Positions 8,036 to 18,675 are shown, counted from the first letter of the stretch. The stretch is DNA of 64,000 bases from Dryocola boscaweniae (GCF_025215095.1 NZ_JALHAP010000080.1:124001-188000), one strand, 5' to 3'. The notes: generated by a model from the letters alone, not told the origin. Translations and numbers: made by a program.

Positions 8036-9013
8036 ATGAGCGAAACGGCAACCTGGCAGCCGAGCGCATCCATCCCCAACCTGTTGAAACGCGCCGCTAT
8101 TATGGCGGAAATTCGGCGTTTTTTTGCCGATCGCGGCGTACTGGAGGTGGAAACCCCCTGCATGAGCCAGGCGACGGTAACCGATATTCATCTGTTCCCG
8201 TTTGAAACCCGTTTTGTTGGCCCCGGCCATTCTCAGGGCATGAATCTGTACCTGATGACCAGCCCGGAATACCACATGAAGCGCCTGCTGGCGGCGGGCA
8301 TTGGCCCGGTATTCCAGCTATGCCGCAGTTTCCGTAATGAAGAAATGGGTCGCCATCACAATCCAGAGTTCACCATGCTGGAGTGGTATCGTCCGCATTA
8401 CGACATGTACCGCCTGATGAATGAAGTGGACGATCTGCTGCAGCAGGTTCTGGAATGCGAGGCTGCGGAGTCGCTTTCTTACCAGCAGGCTTTCCAGCGC
8501 CACCTGGAAATCGATCCGCTGTCGGCCGATAAAACGCTGCTGCGTGAAGCGGCGGCAAAACTCGATTTGAGCAACATTGCCGACGAGGAAGAAGACCGGG
8601 ACACGCTGCTGCAACTGTTGTTTACTCTGGGCGTTGAACCGCATATCGGCAAAGATAAGCCGACCTTTATCTATCACTTCCCGGCAAGCCAGGCGGCGCT
8701 TGCGCAAATCAGCACCGAAGATCACCGCGTGGCGGAGCGTTTTGAGGTTTATTTCAAAGGCATTGAGCTGGCGAACGGATTCCATGAGTTGACCGACGCC
8801 CGCGAACAGCAGCAACGCTTCGAGCAGGATAATCGCAAGCGTGCGGCGCGCGGTTTAGCGCAGCAGCCGATCGACGTGAATTTACTCGAAGCGTTAAAAG
8901 CGGGGCTGCCGGATTGCTCGGGCGTAGCGCTGGGCGTCGATCGTCTGATTATGCTGGCCTTAGGCGCTGAAAGCCTGGCGGACGTGCTGGCATTCCCGGT
9001 GGATCGAGCTTAA
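8036..9013 (+). CDS. epmA: EF-P--(R)-beta-lysine ligase EpmA
   Basis: A 325-residue paralogue of the class II lysyl-tRNA synthetase catalytic core, lacking the N-terminal anticodon-binding domain. It activates (R)-beta-lysine with ATP and transfers it to Lys34 of EF-P. Class II motifs are visible: motif 1 near [16 protein letters not shown], motif 2 [22 protein letters not shown], and motif 3 [15 protein letters not shown]. It is divergent from frdA, with its own start after ACGGAGA. The E. coli neighbour yjeM is absent downstream, where a REP pair is found instead. Confidence 0.97.
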   Translation: MSETATWQPSASIPNLLKRAAIMAEIRRFFADRGVLEVETPCMSQATVTDIHLFPFETRFVGPGHSQGMNLYLMTSPEYHMKRLLAAGIGPVFQLCRSFRNEEMGRHHNPEFTMLEWYRPHYDMYRLMNEVDDLLQQVLECEAAESLSYQQAFQRHLEIDPLSADKTLLREAAAKLDLSNIADEEEDRDTLLQLLFTLGVEPHIGKDKPTFIYHFPASQAALAQISTEDHRVAERFEVYFKGIELANGFHELTDAREQQQRFEQDNRKRAARGLAQQPIDVNLLEALKAGLPDCSGVALGVDRLIMLALGAESLADVLAFPVDRA

Positions 9014-9017
9014 CAGA

Positions 9018-9098
9018 GGGTGGATGGCGGCTTGCGCTTATCCACCCTACGTTTGTAACGGCTTTGTAGGGCGGGCAAGCGTTTAAGCGTCACCCGCC
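9018..9098. repeat. Inverted pair of REP-like palindromes
   Basis: Two palindromes in opposite orientation fill the gap between the convergent epmA and mscM stops. The first (9018-9051) has arms GGGTGGAT/ATCCACCC and ends CTACG; the second (9066-9098) starts GTAGGGCGGGCAAGC and closes with CACCCGCC. Both match the family at 342-452. Such pairs lie at 3' ends and can protect mRNA ends or bind gyrase or IHF in related bacteria; that role is not shown here. Confidence 0.8.
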
Positions 9099-9105
9099 TT
9101 ATTTT

Positions 9106-12100
9106 CTACAAGCCCCCCGCAGTTCTTCCAGATGTCCCCGCTGACTTAATCGTTCTGCTACGTGAACCGCCCATACTTTCCAGACGCATCTGGAACGGCG
9201 GGAACGGCAGATCGATATCGTGCTCGCGGAAGCCTTGCAGAATTAGCTGATGAATCTCATGGCGCAGCGGCATACGGTGACCCATTTCTGCGGCGTAAAT
9301 ACGCAGCTCAAAGATCTGAATACCGGCCTGTAAATCCACCAGGAAGGCTTCCGGCTGCGGGTTATCAATAACCAGCGAGCAGCGTTCGGCGGCCTGCAAC
9401 AGCACTTTCGTCACTTCTTCGCTATTCGCATCCGACGGAGCGGGAACGGTGAGCACCACGCGCGTAACGGAATCCGACAGCGACCAGTTGATAAACTGCT
9501 CGGTGATAAATGCTTTGTTCGGCACGATAATTTCTTTGCGGTCCCAGTCGCTGATGGTGGTCGCACGCGTATTAATCTTTGTGACGCTGCCGGTGAGATC
9601 GCGAATCGTCACGGTATCGCCAATACGAATCGGTTTTTCGAACAGAATAATCAGGCCAGAGATAAAGTTGGCGAAGATTTCCTGCAAGCCAAAACCAAGC
9701 CCGACGCCGAGCGCTGCGACCAGCCATTGCAGCTTCGACCATTCGATACCAATCATTGAGAAGCCGACCAGACCGCCAATCAGCAGCAGCAGATATTTGG
9801 TAATGGTGGTGATGGCATAGCCCGTGCCGGGCGTTAAATCCAGATGCTGCAACAGCGCAAGCTCCAGCAACGCCGGCAGGTTGCGCACCAGTTGCATGGT
9901 GATAATCAGCACCAGAATAGCTATCAGCACGGCGCCAAGCGTGATTGGCTCAAGGCTTTCGACGCCTTTCACGGTTGAGGTGACATCCCACAGGGTGATG
10001 TTCTCAAGGAAGCCAAACGCGGAATGAATCTCCGACCACAGCACAATGACCGACAGCAGAGCAATCAGCATCAGAATCGAGCGAACCAGGCGCAAGGACT
10101 GGGTGCTGATGGTATCAAGGTCGATTTCCGCCTCTTCCACTATTTCCGCCGAACCTTCCGTGCTGTGGCTGTGCGTGGGCTCTTCTTCACCGCGTGCACG
10201 CTGAGCAAGGATTTCCGCACGGCGATGTTTAGCACGGTCAAAGGCCAGACGGCGACGCTGGATAAGCATCCAACGGCGGATCACGTGATAAATCACCAGC
10301 AGCAGGAACCAGATGGCGACCGAGGTTTCCAGTCGTGCCAGCAATGCCTGCGCCGTTGCCAGGTAACCAACGGCGGCAGCCAGAATGGCCGACAGCGGCG
10401 CGCAGAGCATCAGGTTCCAGAGGATCTTGTTGACGACGTTATCGCCGTTGCCCTGTTTATCCAGATATAACGGAATGCCCGCTCGCTTCAGGCTAAGCGT
10501 GACCAGCGCCAGCGCGCCGCAGATCAGAATGAAGCACAGCCGCCCCAGCGAACCGGAAAACTCGCGATCGTTGAGGTTGTCGAACATGATTAGCGCCATG
10601 ATGAGCGGCACAATAAAGCCGATACTCATCAGGTAATAGCGCATCGCGCGGGCAACGCGTTCGCGCGGCCAGCCGAAGTGAACGACAAATAAGCCTGTCG
10701 GACGAGCAAAAGTGGCGCAAATCATTACCGCCCAAAGCAGCGGTACGGTGGCGGTGACGCCATCCCCGACGGCGACGGCGAGGGGATACGGCCACGCTTC
10801 CCGCAGGCCAAATCCCAGCGTAGCCCAAAGAACAGGAAGCGGCGAGGCGACCAGGATTGACCAGAACAGCGTGCGCAACGTTAAGGTGAAATGATCCTGC
10901 GTCACTTTGCCCACTTTGGCGCTGGAGCGCTCAAGAAAAGCGGTGAAATGGCGACGAGAACTGATGCTGAAACCGACGAGGATCAGCGCGGCAAACAGCG
11001 GCAGCAGCGTGGTCCGGCTGGTCAACATCATGACGGTGGCGCTACCAAGCTGGCTGATGGTATCAAGCGAAACCAGGCGGCGCAGGTCCTGAACGATTTC
11101 AACCGGCCAGGAAATCCCCATCGCGCTCACGTCTGAAGTCCAGAACAGGTAGCGGTGCGTGGCCTCATTAACCTCTTTCAGAGCATCTTCGAGTTGGCTG
11201 TTTGCCACCTTCAGCTTGGTAAGCTCCAGGATTAGCGTATCGCCGCCCTGCAGCAGGGAGTTAAGAAGTTCACGCTGGGTGCGAAGCTGGGCTTCCAGAA
11301 TGCGATTTTGTTCGGCGGTCAGCTCGTTGCCGTCGGCCTGACGAAGCTGGCGTAACTGCTGTTGTTTATTCAGCAGGTCTTCGTAATGCAGGCGCTGGAC
11401 GCGCAGTTGGGCCAGTTCGGTATCGAGTTGCTGGGGTTTTGGCATCTCCGGCAGGCGGGCGACCTGGGCACGCAACGCTTCACCCAGCACGTTGGAGACG
11501 CCCAGCCATTGGGATTGCTCGCGCAATGTGTTGAGGGCCTGGCGCACCTGAAGCGTTTGGCTGCTGGCCTGGCGCTGCTGCGAGGCAACCAGGTCCATGC
11601 GCTGAGCCTGCTGGTTAAGCGCCTGAGACAGTTCACGGTTATTTTTGAATTGTACGATCAGCGCTGGGGGCAGGTTCGCGCTGTTCTCAGCCAGCAATTC
11701 GGTGCTTTCCAGAGCGCGTTCGGCCTCGCGCTGACGCTGGCTGTTTAGCTGGTTGCGTAAGCCCTGGAGATAAGCGTCCAACTGAGCGCTCTGTTTCTGC
11801 GCCAGTTCGGCGCGCAGGCGGGAAAGCTCCTGACGGTTACTGGCGGAAAGCTGCGCCAGTTCGAGTTCGTCGACCTGCGCTTTTAATCTTGCTGATTCCG
11901 CCTGTAATAACAGGTTTTGAGCCTGAATAAGCGGCGTGCCGGATGTTGGCTGCGTGCCTGCGCGGCGCTCCATTTCATTGAGCTGGCGCCGTGCATCGGT
12001 TTGCTGCTGTGGAAGCTGGCTAAGCGAGTCGGTGATTTCCCGCGTGCGCTCCTGCTCCTGCTGCGCCAGGCGGCTTTTATCAAGCAACTGGCTGCTGACC

Positions 12101-12441
12101 TGGAGGATTTCCTGGTTTAGCGCATCGGTGGACATGCCTTCCGGCACTTTCTGCGGTTCGTCACGCAGATTGGTGAGCTGCTGGCGCAGGGTTTGCGACA
12201 GCTTAGGGAAATTATCAATGACCTGCTGGTATTGTTTCGCGCGTTCCAGAGAAGATTTGTGCTCTTCAAGCGCATTGAGGGCGTTGCTGAGCGCTTCCAC
12301 CGTTTCAGCCTGATTGGGCTGATCCTTCGCGGCTTTGGCTTGCTCAAGTTCCTGGGTTATCTGTTTTGCGTCAGGCAGCGTTGCGGCATACGCGCCCAGG
12401 CTGAGGCACCAGGCCATCAGAAAAGTGATTATCAGGCGCAC
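9106..12441 (-). CDS. mscM: Mechanosensitive channel MscM (YjeP), MscS superfamily
   Basis: A large MscS-family channel (1111 residues from the chosen start) that opens on hypo-osmotic shock and gives miniconductance currents. It has a cleavable signal peptide (VRLIITFLMAWCLSLGAYA), a long periplasmic coiled-coil domain rich in Gln, Leu and Arg (about 25-460), about eleven membrane helices, then the MscS pore and beta domain (LGVGLGFGLQEIFANFISG, FEKPIRIGDTVTI, ATTISDWDRKEIIVPN). The GTG at 12441 has AAAGG upstream and starts at the signal peptide as in E. coli; an ATG at 12501 overlapping the psd stop would add 20 residues. It is transcribed after psd. Confidence 0.92.
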   Translation of the reverse strand: MRLIITFLMAWCLSLGAYAATLPDAKQITQELEQAKAAKDQPNQAETVEALSNALNALEEHKSSLERAKQYQQVIDNFPKLSQTLRQQLTNLRDEPQKVPEGMSTDALNQEILQVSSQLLDKSRLAQQEQERTREITDSLSQLPQQQTDARRQLNEMERRAGTQPTSGTPLIQAQNLLLQAESARLKAQVDELELAQLSASNRQELSRLRAELAQKQSAQLDAYLQGLRNQLNSQRQREAERALESTELLAENSANLPPALIVQFKNNRELSQALNQQAQRMDLVASQQRQASSQTLQVRQALNTLREQSQWLGVSNVLGEALRAQVARLPEMPKPQQLDTELAQLRVQRLHYEDLLNKQQQLRQLRQADGNELTAEQNRILEAQLRTQRELLNSLLQGGDTLILELTKLKVANSQLEDALKEVNEATHRYLFWTSDVSAMGISWPVEIVQDLRRLVSLDTISQLGSATVMMLTSRTTLLPLFAALILVGFSISSRRHFTAFLERSSAKVGKVTQDHFTLTLRTLFWSILVASPLPVLWATLGFGLREAWPYPLAVAVGDGVTATVPLLWAVMICATFARPTGLFVVHFGWPRERVARAMRYYLMSIGFIVPLIMALIMFDNLNDREFSGSLGRLCFILICGALALVTLSLKRAGIPLYLDKQGNGDNVVNKILWNLMLCAPLSAILAAAVGYLATAQALLARLETSVAIWFLLLVIYHVIRRWMLIQRRRLAFDRAKHRRAEILAQRARGEEEPTHSHSTEGSAEIVEEAEIDLDTISTQSLRLVRSILMLIALLSVIVLWSEIHSAFGFLENITLWDVTSTVKGVESLEPITLGAVLIAILVLIITMQLVRNLPALLELALLQHLDLTPGTGYAITTITKYLLLLIGGLVGFSMIGIEWSKLQWLVAALGVGLGFGLQEIFANFISGLIILFEKPIRIGDTVTIRDLTGSVTKINTRATTISDWDRKEIIVPNKAFITEQFINWSLSDSVTRVVLTVPAPSDANSEEVTKVLLQAAERCSLVIDNPQPEAFLVDLQAGIQIFELRIYAAEMGHRMPLRHEIHQLILQGFREHDIDLPFPPFQMRLESMGGSRSRTIKSAGTSGRTAGGL

Positions 12442-12500
12442 GTCAGTACCTTTTTTTGAACCAGGCCGCCGCAGTGGCGCTGCGGCCTGGGAATAACTCA

Positions 12501-13466
12501 TTAACTTTCGGGTTTGTTTTCCACAAGCGGGCTGGCTTCCAGCTCGGCTTCGATTTCCGCCTGCGGAATAACGCTTACCGGCACTTCTGGCTCAACCATT
12601 GGCTCAGTGGAAACCGCCAGCGGCTCACCAATTTTAGTGACCGACAGGCTTTGTAGCTGCTCGGCCAGGTTAACTTTTCCAGGAGCGAACAGGTTGATAA
12701 CGGTTGAACCCAGCTTAAAGCGACCCATTTCCTGGCCTTTAAGTAGAGCAATGGACCCTTCGCTTTCGCCAGCAGGCCACGTCCAGCGCTTGATTACGCC
12801 TTCACGCGGCGGCGTGATGGTGCCCGCCCATACTGTTTCAATACTGCCAACGATGGTTGCGCCCACCAGAATTTGCGCCATTGGGCCAAACTCGGTATCG
12901 AACAGGCAAATCACGCGTTCGTTACGGGCAAACAGGTTAGGGACGTTTTGCGCAGTGAGATGGTTTACTGAGAACAAATCGCCCGGCACGTAGATCATCT
13001 CGCGCAGAATGCCGTTACACGGCATGTGTACGCGGTGATAATCGCGCGGCGACAGATACGTGGTGACAAAGCTGCCGTTACGGAACAGATCCGCCATCAG
13101 GTAATTACCCGCCAGCAGCGCTTCCAGACTGTAGTTATGCCCTTTAGCCTGCAAAATCTTATCTTCTTCAATGCGGCCAAGCTGGCTGATTACGCCGTCG
13201 GCTGGCATAACCAGGATATTTGGGTCGGTGTTGACAGGGCGAACTTCGTCACGCAGCGGGCGCACGAAGAAATCGTTGAAGGTGCGATAGCTTGCGGTAT
13301 CCGGCTTCTGCGCTTCCTTCATGTTGACTTTGTAGTATTTCACGAACAGGTCGATAACCAGTTTAGTCAACCAGCCAGCACGTTTACTTGCGCCCCAGCC
13401 CGCGAGGCGGGTCAGCCAGAGTTTCGGCAGAATGTATTGCAGCGAAAGTTTAATGTTGTCTAACAA
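12501..13466 (-). CDS. psd: Phosphatidylserine decarboxylase proenzyme
   Basis: A 321-residue pyruvoyl enzyme that makes phosphatidylethanolamine at the inner membrane. The self-cleavage motif LGST is at 252-255; cleavage between Gly253 and Ser254 forms the pyruvoyl group at the new alpha-subunit N-terminus. Asp90 (MPADG) and His147 ([10 protein letters not shown]) form part of the self-cleaving triad. The C-terminal tail after about residue 285 is acidic and Pro-rich, as in enterobacterial homologues. It lies upstream of mscM on the same strand, probably in one operon. Confidence 0.98.
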   Translation of the reverse strand: MLDNIKLSLQYILPKLWLTRLAGWGASKRAGWLTKLVIDLFVKYYKVNMKEAQKPDTASYRTFNDFFVRPLRDEVRPVNTDPNILVMPADGVISQLGRIEEDKILQAKGHNYSLEALLAGNYLMADLFRNGSFVTTYLSPRDYHRVHMPCNGILREMIYVPGDLFSVNHLTAQNVPNLFARNERVICLFDTEFGPMAQILVGATIVGSIETVWAGTITPPREGVIKRWTWPAGESEGSIALLKGQEMGRFKLGSTVINLFAPGKVNLAEQLQSLSVTKIGEPLAVSTEPMVEPEVPVSVIPQAEIEAELEASPLVENKPES

Positions 13467-13550
13467 GATAGCCTCCTGGCTAAGAGCCCGGTATGCCGGG
13501 CATCATCAAACAGAAAAAGGGGGCGATTCTAGCGACGCCCAGCTTAATTG

Positions 13551-14606
13551 TCAGTTATCCGTTTCTGAAAAGTTTTTACGCGTTTTTACCTGCGCCATGC
13601 TTTCCAGAATGCGATGGTAGTTTTCGAAGCGGGTTTCGGCAATTTCCCCGCGTTCTACCGCTTCGCGAAGCGCACAGCCCGGATCGTTATCGTGGCGGCA
13701 GTCGCGGTATTTGCAACGGCCTAAATAATCATGGAATTCGACAAATCCGTGGGTGATTTGTTCCGGCTCTAAATGCCACAGCCCAAATTCACGTACGCCC
13801 GGCGAGTCAATAACATCGCCGCCGCCCGGGAAGTGATACAAACGCGAAGCGGTGGTGGTGTGCTGGCCCAGACCCGAGTTGTCCGAGACATCGTTCACCA
13901 GGATCTGCTCGTCTTTAAAACCAAGCAGGTTGTTTAGCAGGCTGGATTTGCCCACGCCCGACTGTCCGGCGAAGATGCTGACCCGACCGACAAGCGCTGC
14001 TTCCAGCTCTTTTAAGCCTTCTGCTTTATGGCTGGAAACCATCAGTACGCGATAACCGATTTTGCGGTAGATATCCATTTGCTCATTAACGAATGCCAGG
14101 CCTGCTTCGTCCAGCAGGTCGGTTTTGTTGAGCACCAGCAGCGGTTCAACGTCCAGCGTTTCGCAGGCTACTAAATAACGGTCAATAATATTTAAAGAGA
14201 GTTCCGGCAGGATCGCGGAAACAATAATGATCTGGTCAATGTTGGCGGCGATAGGTTTTACGCCGTCGTAGAAGTCCGGGCGCGTCAGGACGGAGGTACG
14301 TTCATGTACCGCATCGACAATGCCTTTAATCGTGACGCCGGCCGCGGCCTCTTTTGCCGGACGCCAGACGACTTTGTCGCCTGTTACCAGCGAACGGATG
14401 GTGCGACGAATATTGCAGCGGTGCACTTCGCCTTCAGGCGATTCGACATCCGCATGCTGACCGAAACGACTGATTACGCGGCCATCGCGAGGTTCGCCAA
14501 ACTGAGAATCGTCGGGATCGGCTTTCTCCACAGTCTGTTTAAGCCGACGCTGGTGGTTTGCTTTAACCCGGCGTTGCTGTCCTTTGGAGAGTTTATTTTT
14601 GCTCAA
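13551..14606 (-). CDS. rsgA: Small ribosomal subunit biogenesis GTPase RsgA
   Basis: A 351-residue circularly permuted GTPase that acts late in 30S maturation. An N-terminal OB fold is followed by the permuted G motifs: NKTD at 160-163 comes before the P-loop GQSGVGKS at 214-221, then DSPG at 267-270. A zinc-binding domain follows with Cys298, Cys303, His305 and Cys311. The start is a TTG at 14606 (then [12 protein letters not shown]), with AGGAGT eight to nine bases upstream; an in-frame ATG at 14657 would add 17 unrelated residues. It is divergent from orn. Confidence 0.95.
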   Translation of the reverse strand: MSKNKLSKGQQRRVKANHQRRLKQTVEKADPDDSQFGEPRDGRVISRFGQHADVESPEGEVHRCNIRRTIRSLVTGDKVVWRPAKEAAAGVTIKGIVDAVHERTSVLTRPDFYDGVKPIAANIDQIIIVSAILPELSLNIIDRYLVACETLDVEPLLVLNKTDLLDEAGLAFVNEQMDIYRKIGYRVLMVSSHKAEGLKELEAALVGRVSIFAGQSGVGKSSLLNNLLGFKDEQILVNDVSDNSGLGQHTTTASRLYHFPGGGDVIDSPGVREFGLWHLEPEQITHGFVEFHDYLGRCKYRDCRHDNDPGCALREAVERGEIAETRFENYHRILESMAQVKTRKNFSETDN

Positions 14607-14718
14607 TCGTACTGACTCCTGGTCGCCCCTGGTGGGCAAAACCTCTATGATACACACTATTTTATACGAATTAACTCATCTACCGGATGGGCGACGAGCG
14701 AGAAGGGTGGAAAATAGC

Positions 14719-15264
14719 ATGAGTGGAAACGAAAACAATCTGATTTGGATTGATTTAGAAATGACCGGTCTGGATCCCGAGCGGGATCGCATAATTGAAA
14801 TTGCCACTCTGGTGACCGATGCCAATCTGAATATTCTCGCTGAAGGGCCGACGATTGCGGTGCATCAGTCAGACGAACAGCTTGCTTTGATGGATGACTG
14901 GAACGTTCGCACCCATACCGGCAGCGGCCTGGTGGAGCGTGTTAAAGCAAGCAAGCTTGACGACCGTGCGGCAGAGCTGGCAACGATCGAGTTTCTGCGG
15001 CAGTGGGTGCCGGCGGGCGTTTCGCCAATCTGCGGCAACAGCATCGGCCAGGATCGTCGCTTTTTGTTTAAATACATGCCGGAACTGGAGGCTTACTTCC
15101 ATTACCGTTATCTGGATGTCAGCACGCTTAAAGAGTTGGCTAAGCGCTGGAAGCCTGAAATTCTTCTCGATTTCAAAAAGCAGGGCACGCATCAGGCAAT
15201 GGACGACATCCGCGAGTCGGTAGCGGAGCTGGCTTTTTATCGCGAGAACTTTATTAAGCTTTAA
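14719..15264 (+). CDS. orn: Oligoribonuclease
   Basis: A 181-residue DEDDh 3'-5' exonuclease that degrades two- to five-nucleotide RNAs, including pGpG, to mononucleotides. The catalytic residues are Asp12 and Glu14 ([10 protein letters not shown]), Asp112 (GQDRRF), His158 and Asp162 (HQAMDD). The ATG at 14719 gives the family start [14 protein letters not shown]. An open frame from 14584 overlaps the rsgA leader and is not used. Essential in E. coli. Confidence 0.98.
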   Translation: MSGNENNLIWIDLEMTGLDPERDRIIEIATLVTDANLNILAEGPTIAVHQSDEQLALMDDWNVRTHTGSGLVERVKASKLDDRAAELATIEFLRQWVPAGVSPICGNSIGQDRRFLFKYMPELEAYFHYRYLDVSTLKELAKRWKPEILLDFKKQGTHQAMDDIRESVAELAFYRENFIKL

Positions 15265-15368
15265 CAAGCTGCTAAGAGGAGTTAAACTCCTCTTTCGCCC
15301 AGATTTTAGACGATTTGTCGATTAAACCAGCATTCAGACAAAATCCGCGAAAAAAATCGTTTCAGGGG

Positions 15369-15396
15369 TTGCGGCAAAAACGATTTCTCGTATAAT
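15369..15396 (+). promoter_or_regulatory. Promoter of the tRNA-Gly operon
   Basis: TTGCGG (15369-15374), a 16-base spacer and a perfect TATAAT (15391-15396) stand 43 bases before the first tRNA. The bases after the -10 (GCGCCTCCC) form a GC-rich discriminator of the kind seen at stable-RNA promoters under stringent control. Confidence 0.8.
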
Positions 15397-15438
15397 GCGC
15401 CTCCCGTACCGATGCAGAATTTGCAGCGTTACACTTAA

Positions 15439-15514
<76 letters not shown>

Positions 15515-15551
15515 AAATTTGATCTGGCTTTCACAGCCAAGCACTACCCAA

Positions 15552-15627
<76 letters not shown>

Positions 15628-15663
15628 AAATTTGATTGGCTTTCACAGCCACGCACCACCCAA

Positions 15664-15739
<76 letters not shown>

Positions 15740-15760
15740 GTTTCTTATCTCCAGTACAAA

Positions 15761-16009
15761 TTATCCACAGCGCCAAAGGGCGGCAGTGGTGGTTTTTTAC
15801 GTCCTCGTCAAACTCTTGTAAACAGAGTTATCCACAGGCAGCGCAGCTTTCCTTTTCCTGCTAAGAGATTAATAACTATTACAGCTTTATTTTAATTGTT
15901 TGATTAACAGGGGAATAATTTTATTCCAAAATGTTAATTTGAGCCCCTGAAGCCTTTCTTACAATTGAATGACAAGGGGTTTTTATTTTTATTCACATCC
16001 TGTGGACAT
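15761..16009 (+). other. datA-like DnaA-box and IHF-site cluster
   Basis: The gene-free stretch between the tRNA-Gly operon and queG holds two perfect high-affinity DnaA boxes TTATCCACA (15761-15769 and 15828-15836) and a third matching TTWTNCACA (TTATTCACA, 15989-15997). A weaker inverted match (TGTGGACAT) lies at 16001-16009. Between them an exact IHF consensus (YAANNNNTTGATW, 15893-15905) sits in an AT-rich tract. E. coli datA, which titrates DnaA and promotes DnaA-ATP hydrolysis with IHF, maps to this same interval by recollection. Function here is inferred. Confidence 0.78.
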
Positions 16010-16010
16010 G

Positions 16011-17150
16011 TCATGCATCCCGTTTTAGCCCCTTTTCAATGACGCGAACCAGCCTTTGTTTTTGAGGTAGCTGTACTTCCACTTCGTTCGCGCTTCGTCT
16101 GGCTAACTGTTGCTCTATCGCCCAGTCAATATGCTCATCAAGCAGCGGATGCTCGCCTTTGCGCTGCTGTAACGCATTGAGATGTGCTTCATCCCACGGG
16201 GCATTTCCCAGCGCCACCGCGATATTACGCAACCAGCGTAAATGGCCGATGCGACGAATGGCGGATCCTTCCGTCACCTTCAGGAAATGGGCTTCGCTCC
16301 AGGCGAACAGTTCAACCAATGGGGGAGCATGTAACGCCTTTCGTGGGCTGAAATCGTCTTCGTTGGTTAATTGCGAAAAACGATTCCACGGGCAAATTAG
16401 CTGACAGTCATCACAGCCGTAAATACGATTGCCGATAAGCGGCCTGAATTCTTCCGGGATCGCTCCTTCACGTTCTATCGTCAGATAAGAAATGCAGCGG
16501 CGCGCATCGACGGTATAGGGTTCCACAATTGCCCCGGTGGGGCAGATGGTCATGCACGCCACGCAGCGCCCACAGTTTTCTTCCACCGGCTGGTCTACCG
16601 GTAACGGAATATCAATTAACAGTTCGCCAAGGAAAAAGAACGAGCCCGCGTCGCGGCTGAGGATAAGTGAGTGCTTACCTGTCCAGCCAAGCCCGGCCTT
16701 TTCGGCTAACGGGCGCTCAAGAATGGGCGCGGAATCCACAAAAGGTCTAAAATTCAGCGTGGAGCAGTGGGACTGAATCACCTCACCCAGTTTTTTCAGG
16801 CGGTTACGCAGCAGTTTGTGATAGTCGCGTCCCAGAGCGTAACGGCTAACATAGCCGAGGCTGGAATTTTTAAGGGTTGAGGCAAACGCGGCATTCGCCG
16901 GCAGATAGTTCATCCTCACGCTAATTACTCGCAACGTGCCGGGAAGCAGTTCGTGAGGCCGGGCGCGCATCATGCCGTGACGCGCCATCCACTCCATCTC
17001 GCCGTGGTATTGTTTATCCAGCCATGCCTGAAGCTTCGGCTCGCTGGCGGTGAGATCGGTATCGGCAATACCCACCTGCTGGAAGCCGAGTTCGTTGCCC
17101 CACTGTTTGATATTTTGCGCTAACTGATTGAGATCGAGGGGTTGAGACAT
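16011..17150 (-). CDS. queG: Epoxyqueuosine reductase QueG
   Basis: A 379-residue cobalamin-dependent iron-sulfur enzyme that reduces epoxyqueuosine to queuosine in tRNA, the last step of queuosine synthesis. Two 4Fe-4S motifs are present: Cys193, Cys196, Cys199, Cys203 (CGRCVACMTICP) and Cys219, Cys246, Cys249, Cys253 (CDDCQLICPW). Asp139 in FVDSAPILER is at the proposed proton-donor position. A C-terminal HEAT-like region follows. The ATG at 17150 ([12 protein letters not shown]) matches the family; a longer frame to 17273 is antisense to nnr. Its start codon overlaps that of the divergent nnr within one CATG. Confidence 0.96.
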   Translation of the reverse strand: MSQPLDLNQLAQNIKQWGNELGFQQVGIADTDLTASEPKLQAWLDKQYHGEMEWMARHGMMRARPHELLPGTLRVISVRMNYLPANAAFASTLKNSSLGYVSRYALGRDYHKLLRNRLKKLGEVIQSHCSTLNFRPFVDSAPILERPLAEKAGLGWTGKHSLILSRDAGSFFFLGELLIDIPLPVDQPVEENCGRCVACMTICPTGAIVEPYTVDARRCISYLTIEREGAIPEEFRPLIGNRIYGCDDCQLICPWNRFSQLTNEDDFSPRKALHAPPLVELFAWSEAHFLKVTEGSAIRRIGHLRWLRNIAVALGNAPWDEAHLNALQQRKGEHPLLDEHIDWAIEQQLARRSANEVEVQLPQKQRLVRVIEKGLKRDA

Positions 17151-18675
17151 GACGGACCATAACGAGAAATTAACCGCCAAAAGTATACCACATTCCGTCT
17201 GGCCGGCGGACTGGCTGCGCAAAGCTGAGAAAGAGGCCGCAGACAGCCTGGGGATAACGCTATATGAGCTCATGCTAAGGGCGGGCGAGGCGGCGTTTAA
17301 ACTTGCCCGCGAGTATTATCCCGGCACTCAGCACTGGCTGGTAATGTGCGGTCACGGCAATAACGGCGGCGATGGCTATGTTGTCGCACGTCTGGCGCAG
17401 GCCGCCGGCATCGCAGTGACCCTGATTGCGCAGGAAAGCGATAAGCCGCTTCCTGAAGAGGCGGAGCAAGCGCGTGATGCCTGGTTAAACGCCGCTGGAA
17501 TGATCCATGCCCCAGAGGTTACCTGGCCGGCAGACGTTGATTTAATTATTGATGGCTTGCTGGGTACCGGACTTACAAGCGCTCCACGCGAGAATCTTGC
17601 GGGACTTATCGAAAAAATTAACCAACATCATGCACCGGTTTTTGCGCTGGATATTCCTTCGGGCTTAGTGGCTGAAACGGGGGCGACCCCGGGTTCGGTG
17701 GTGAATGCGAACCACACGCTAACGTTTATCGCCCTCAAGCCGGGATTGCTTACGGGCAAAGCGAGGGATGTCGTTGGGGAGCTGCATTATCACTCGCTTG
17801 GTCTGGAAGCCTGGTTGCAGGGCGAAACCGCGCCGATTGCGCGATTTGATAGCGCAGATTTGCCGCGCTGGTTAAAGCCTCGTAAGCCTGCTTCCCACAA
17901 AGGAAGCAATGGCAGACTGGTCATTATCGGCGGAGATCACGGTACGGCGGGGGCGATCCGCATGACCGGTGAGGCAGCATTGCGCGCCGGGGCCGGATTG
18001 GTTCGCGTCTTGACCCGAACCGAAAATATCGCCCCGTTGATAACGGCTCGTCCGGAATTAATGGTTCATGAACTCACTGCCGCATCCCTTGAAGAAAGCC
18101 TGGAATGGGCGGATGTCATTGTTATCGGGCCAGGATTAGGTCAGCAGGAATGGGGTAAAAAAGCCCTGCGAAAAGTTGAGAACAGCCGCAAGCCGATGCT
18201 ATGGGATGCCGATGCGCTCAACCTGCTGGCAATCAATCCCGATAAACGTCAGAATCGCGTTATTACTCCCCATCCCGGTGAAGCCTCACGCCTGTTAAAT
18301 TGCGCCGTGTCACAAATCGAGAGTGACCGCTTACTTGCGGCCGACCGTCTGGTAAAACGTTATGGCGGTTGTGTGGTCTTAAAAGGTGCGGGTACGGTTG
18401 TGATAAGTCAGGATGGCGAATGCGGGCTGGTTGATGTCGGCAACGCGGGAATGGGCAGCGGTGGAATGGGAGACGTGCTCTCAGGCATAATTGGGGCATT
18501 GCTGGCCCAGAAGCTTAACCCGTATGATGCAGCCTGCGCAGGTTGTGTTGCGCACGGCGCCGCAGCCGACGTTCTTGCCGATAAATTTGGCACGCGCGGC
18601 ATGCTGGCAAGCGATCTTTTTTCGTCGTTGTACCTTTTTGTTAACCCGGATTTGAATACCAGAAACCATGATTAA
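17149..18675 (+). CDS. nnr: Bifunctional NAD(P)HX epimerase / ADP-dependent dehydratase
   Basis: A 508-residue repair enzyme for hydrated NADH and NADPH. The N-terminal half is the YjeF_N epimerase ([18 protein letters not shown] near residues 65-83, LGTGL, DIPSGL). The C-terminal half is the ribokinase-like dehydratase ([43 protein letters not shown]). The ATG at 17149 is the family start (MTDHNEK) and lies in the same CATG as the queG start. The end overlaps tsaE by eight bases. It heads the tsaE-amiB-mutL-miaA-hfq cluster. Confidence 0.95.
   Translation: MTDHNEKLTAKSIPHSVWPADWLRKAEKEAADSLGITLYELMLRAGEAAFKLAREYYPGTQHWLVMCGHGNNGGDGYVVARLAQAAGIAVTLIAQESDKPLPEEAEQARDAWLNAAGMIHAPEVTWPADVDLIIDGLLGTGLTSAPRENLAGLIEKINQHHAPVFALDIPSGLVAETGATPGSVVNANHTLTFIALKPGLLTGKARDVVGELHYHSLGLEAWLQGETAPIARFDSADLPRWLKPRKPASHKGSNGRLVIIGGDHGTAGAIRMTGEAALRAGAGLVRVLTRTENIAPLITARPELMVHELTAASLEESLEWADVIVIGPGLGQQEWGKKALRKVENSRKPMLWDADALNLLAINPDKRQNRVITPHPGEASRLLNCAVSQIESDRLLAADRLVKRYGGCVVLKGAGTVVISQDGECGLVDVGNAGMGSGGMGDVLSGIIGALLAQKLNPYDAACAGCVAHGAAADVLADKFGTRGMLASDLFSSLYLFVNPDLNTRNHD

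Noticed and set aside
12441..12501. 20-residue N-terminal extension of MscM from ATG 12501
   Set aside because: The GTG at 12441 has AAAGG upstream and begins exactly at a typical signal peptide; the extension would bury it. The overlap with the psd stop keeps the longer form possible, so it is mentioned in the entry.
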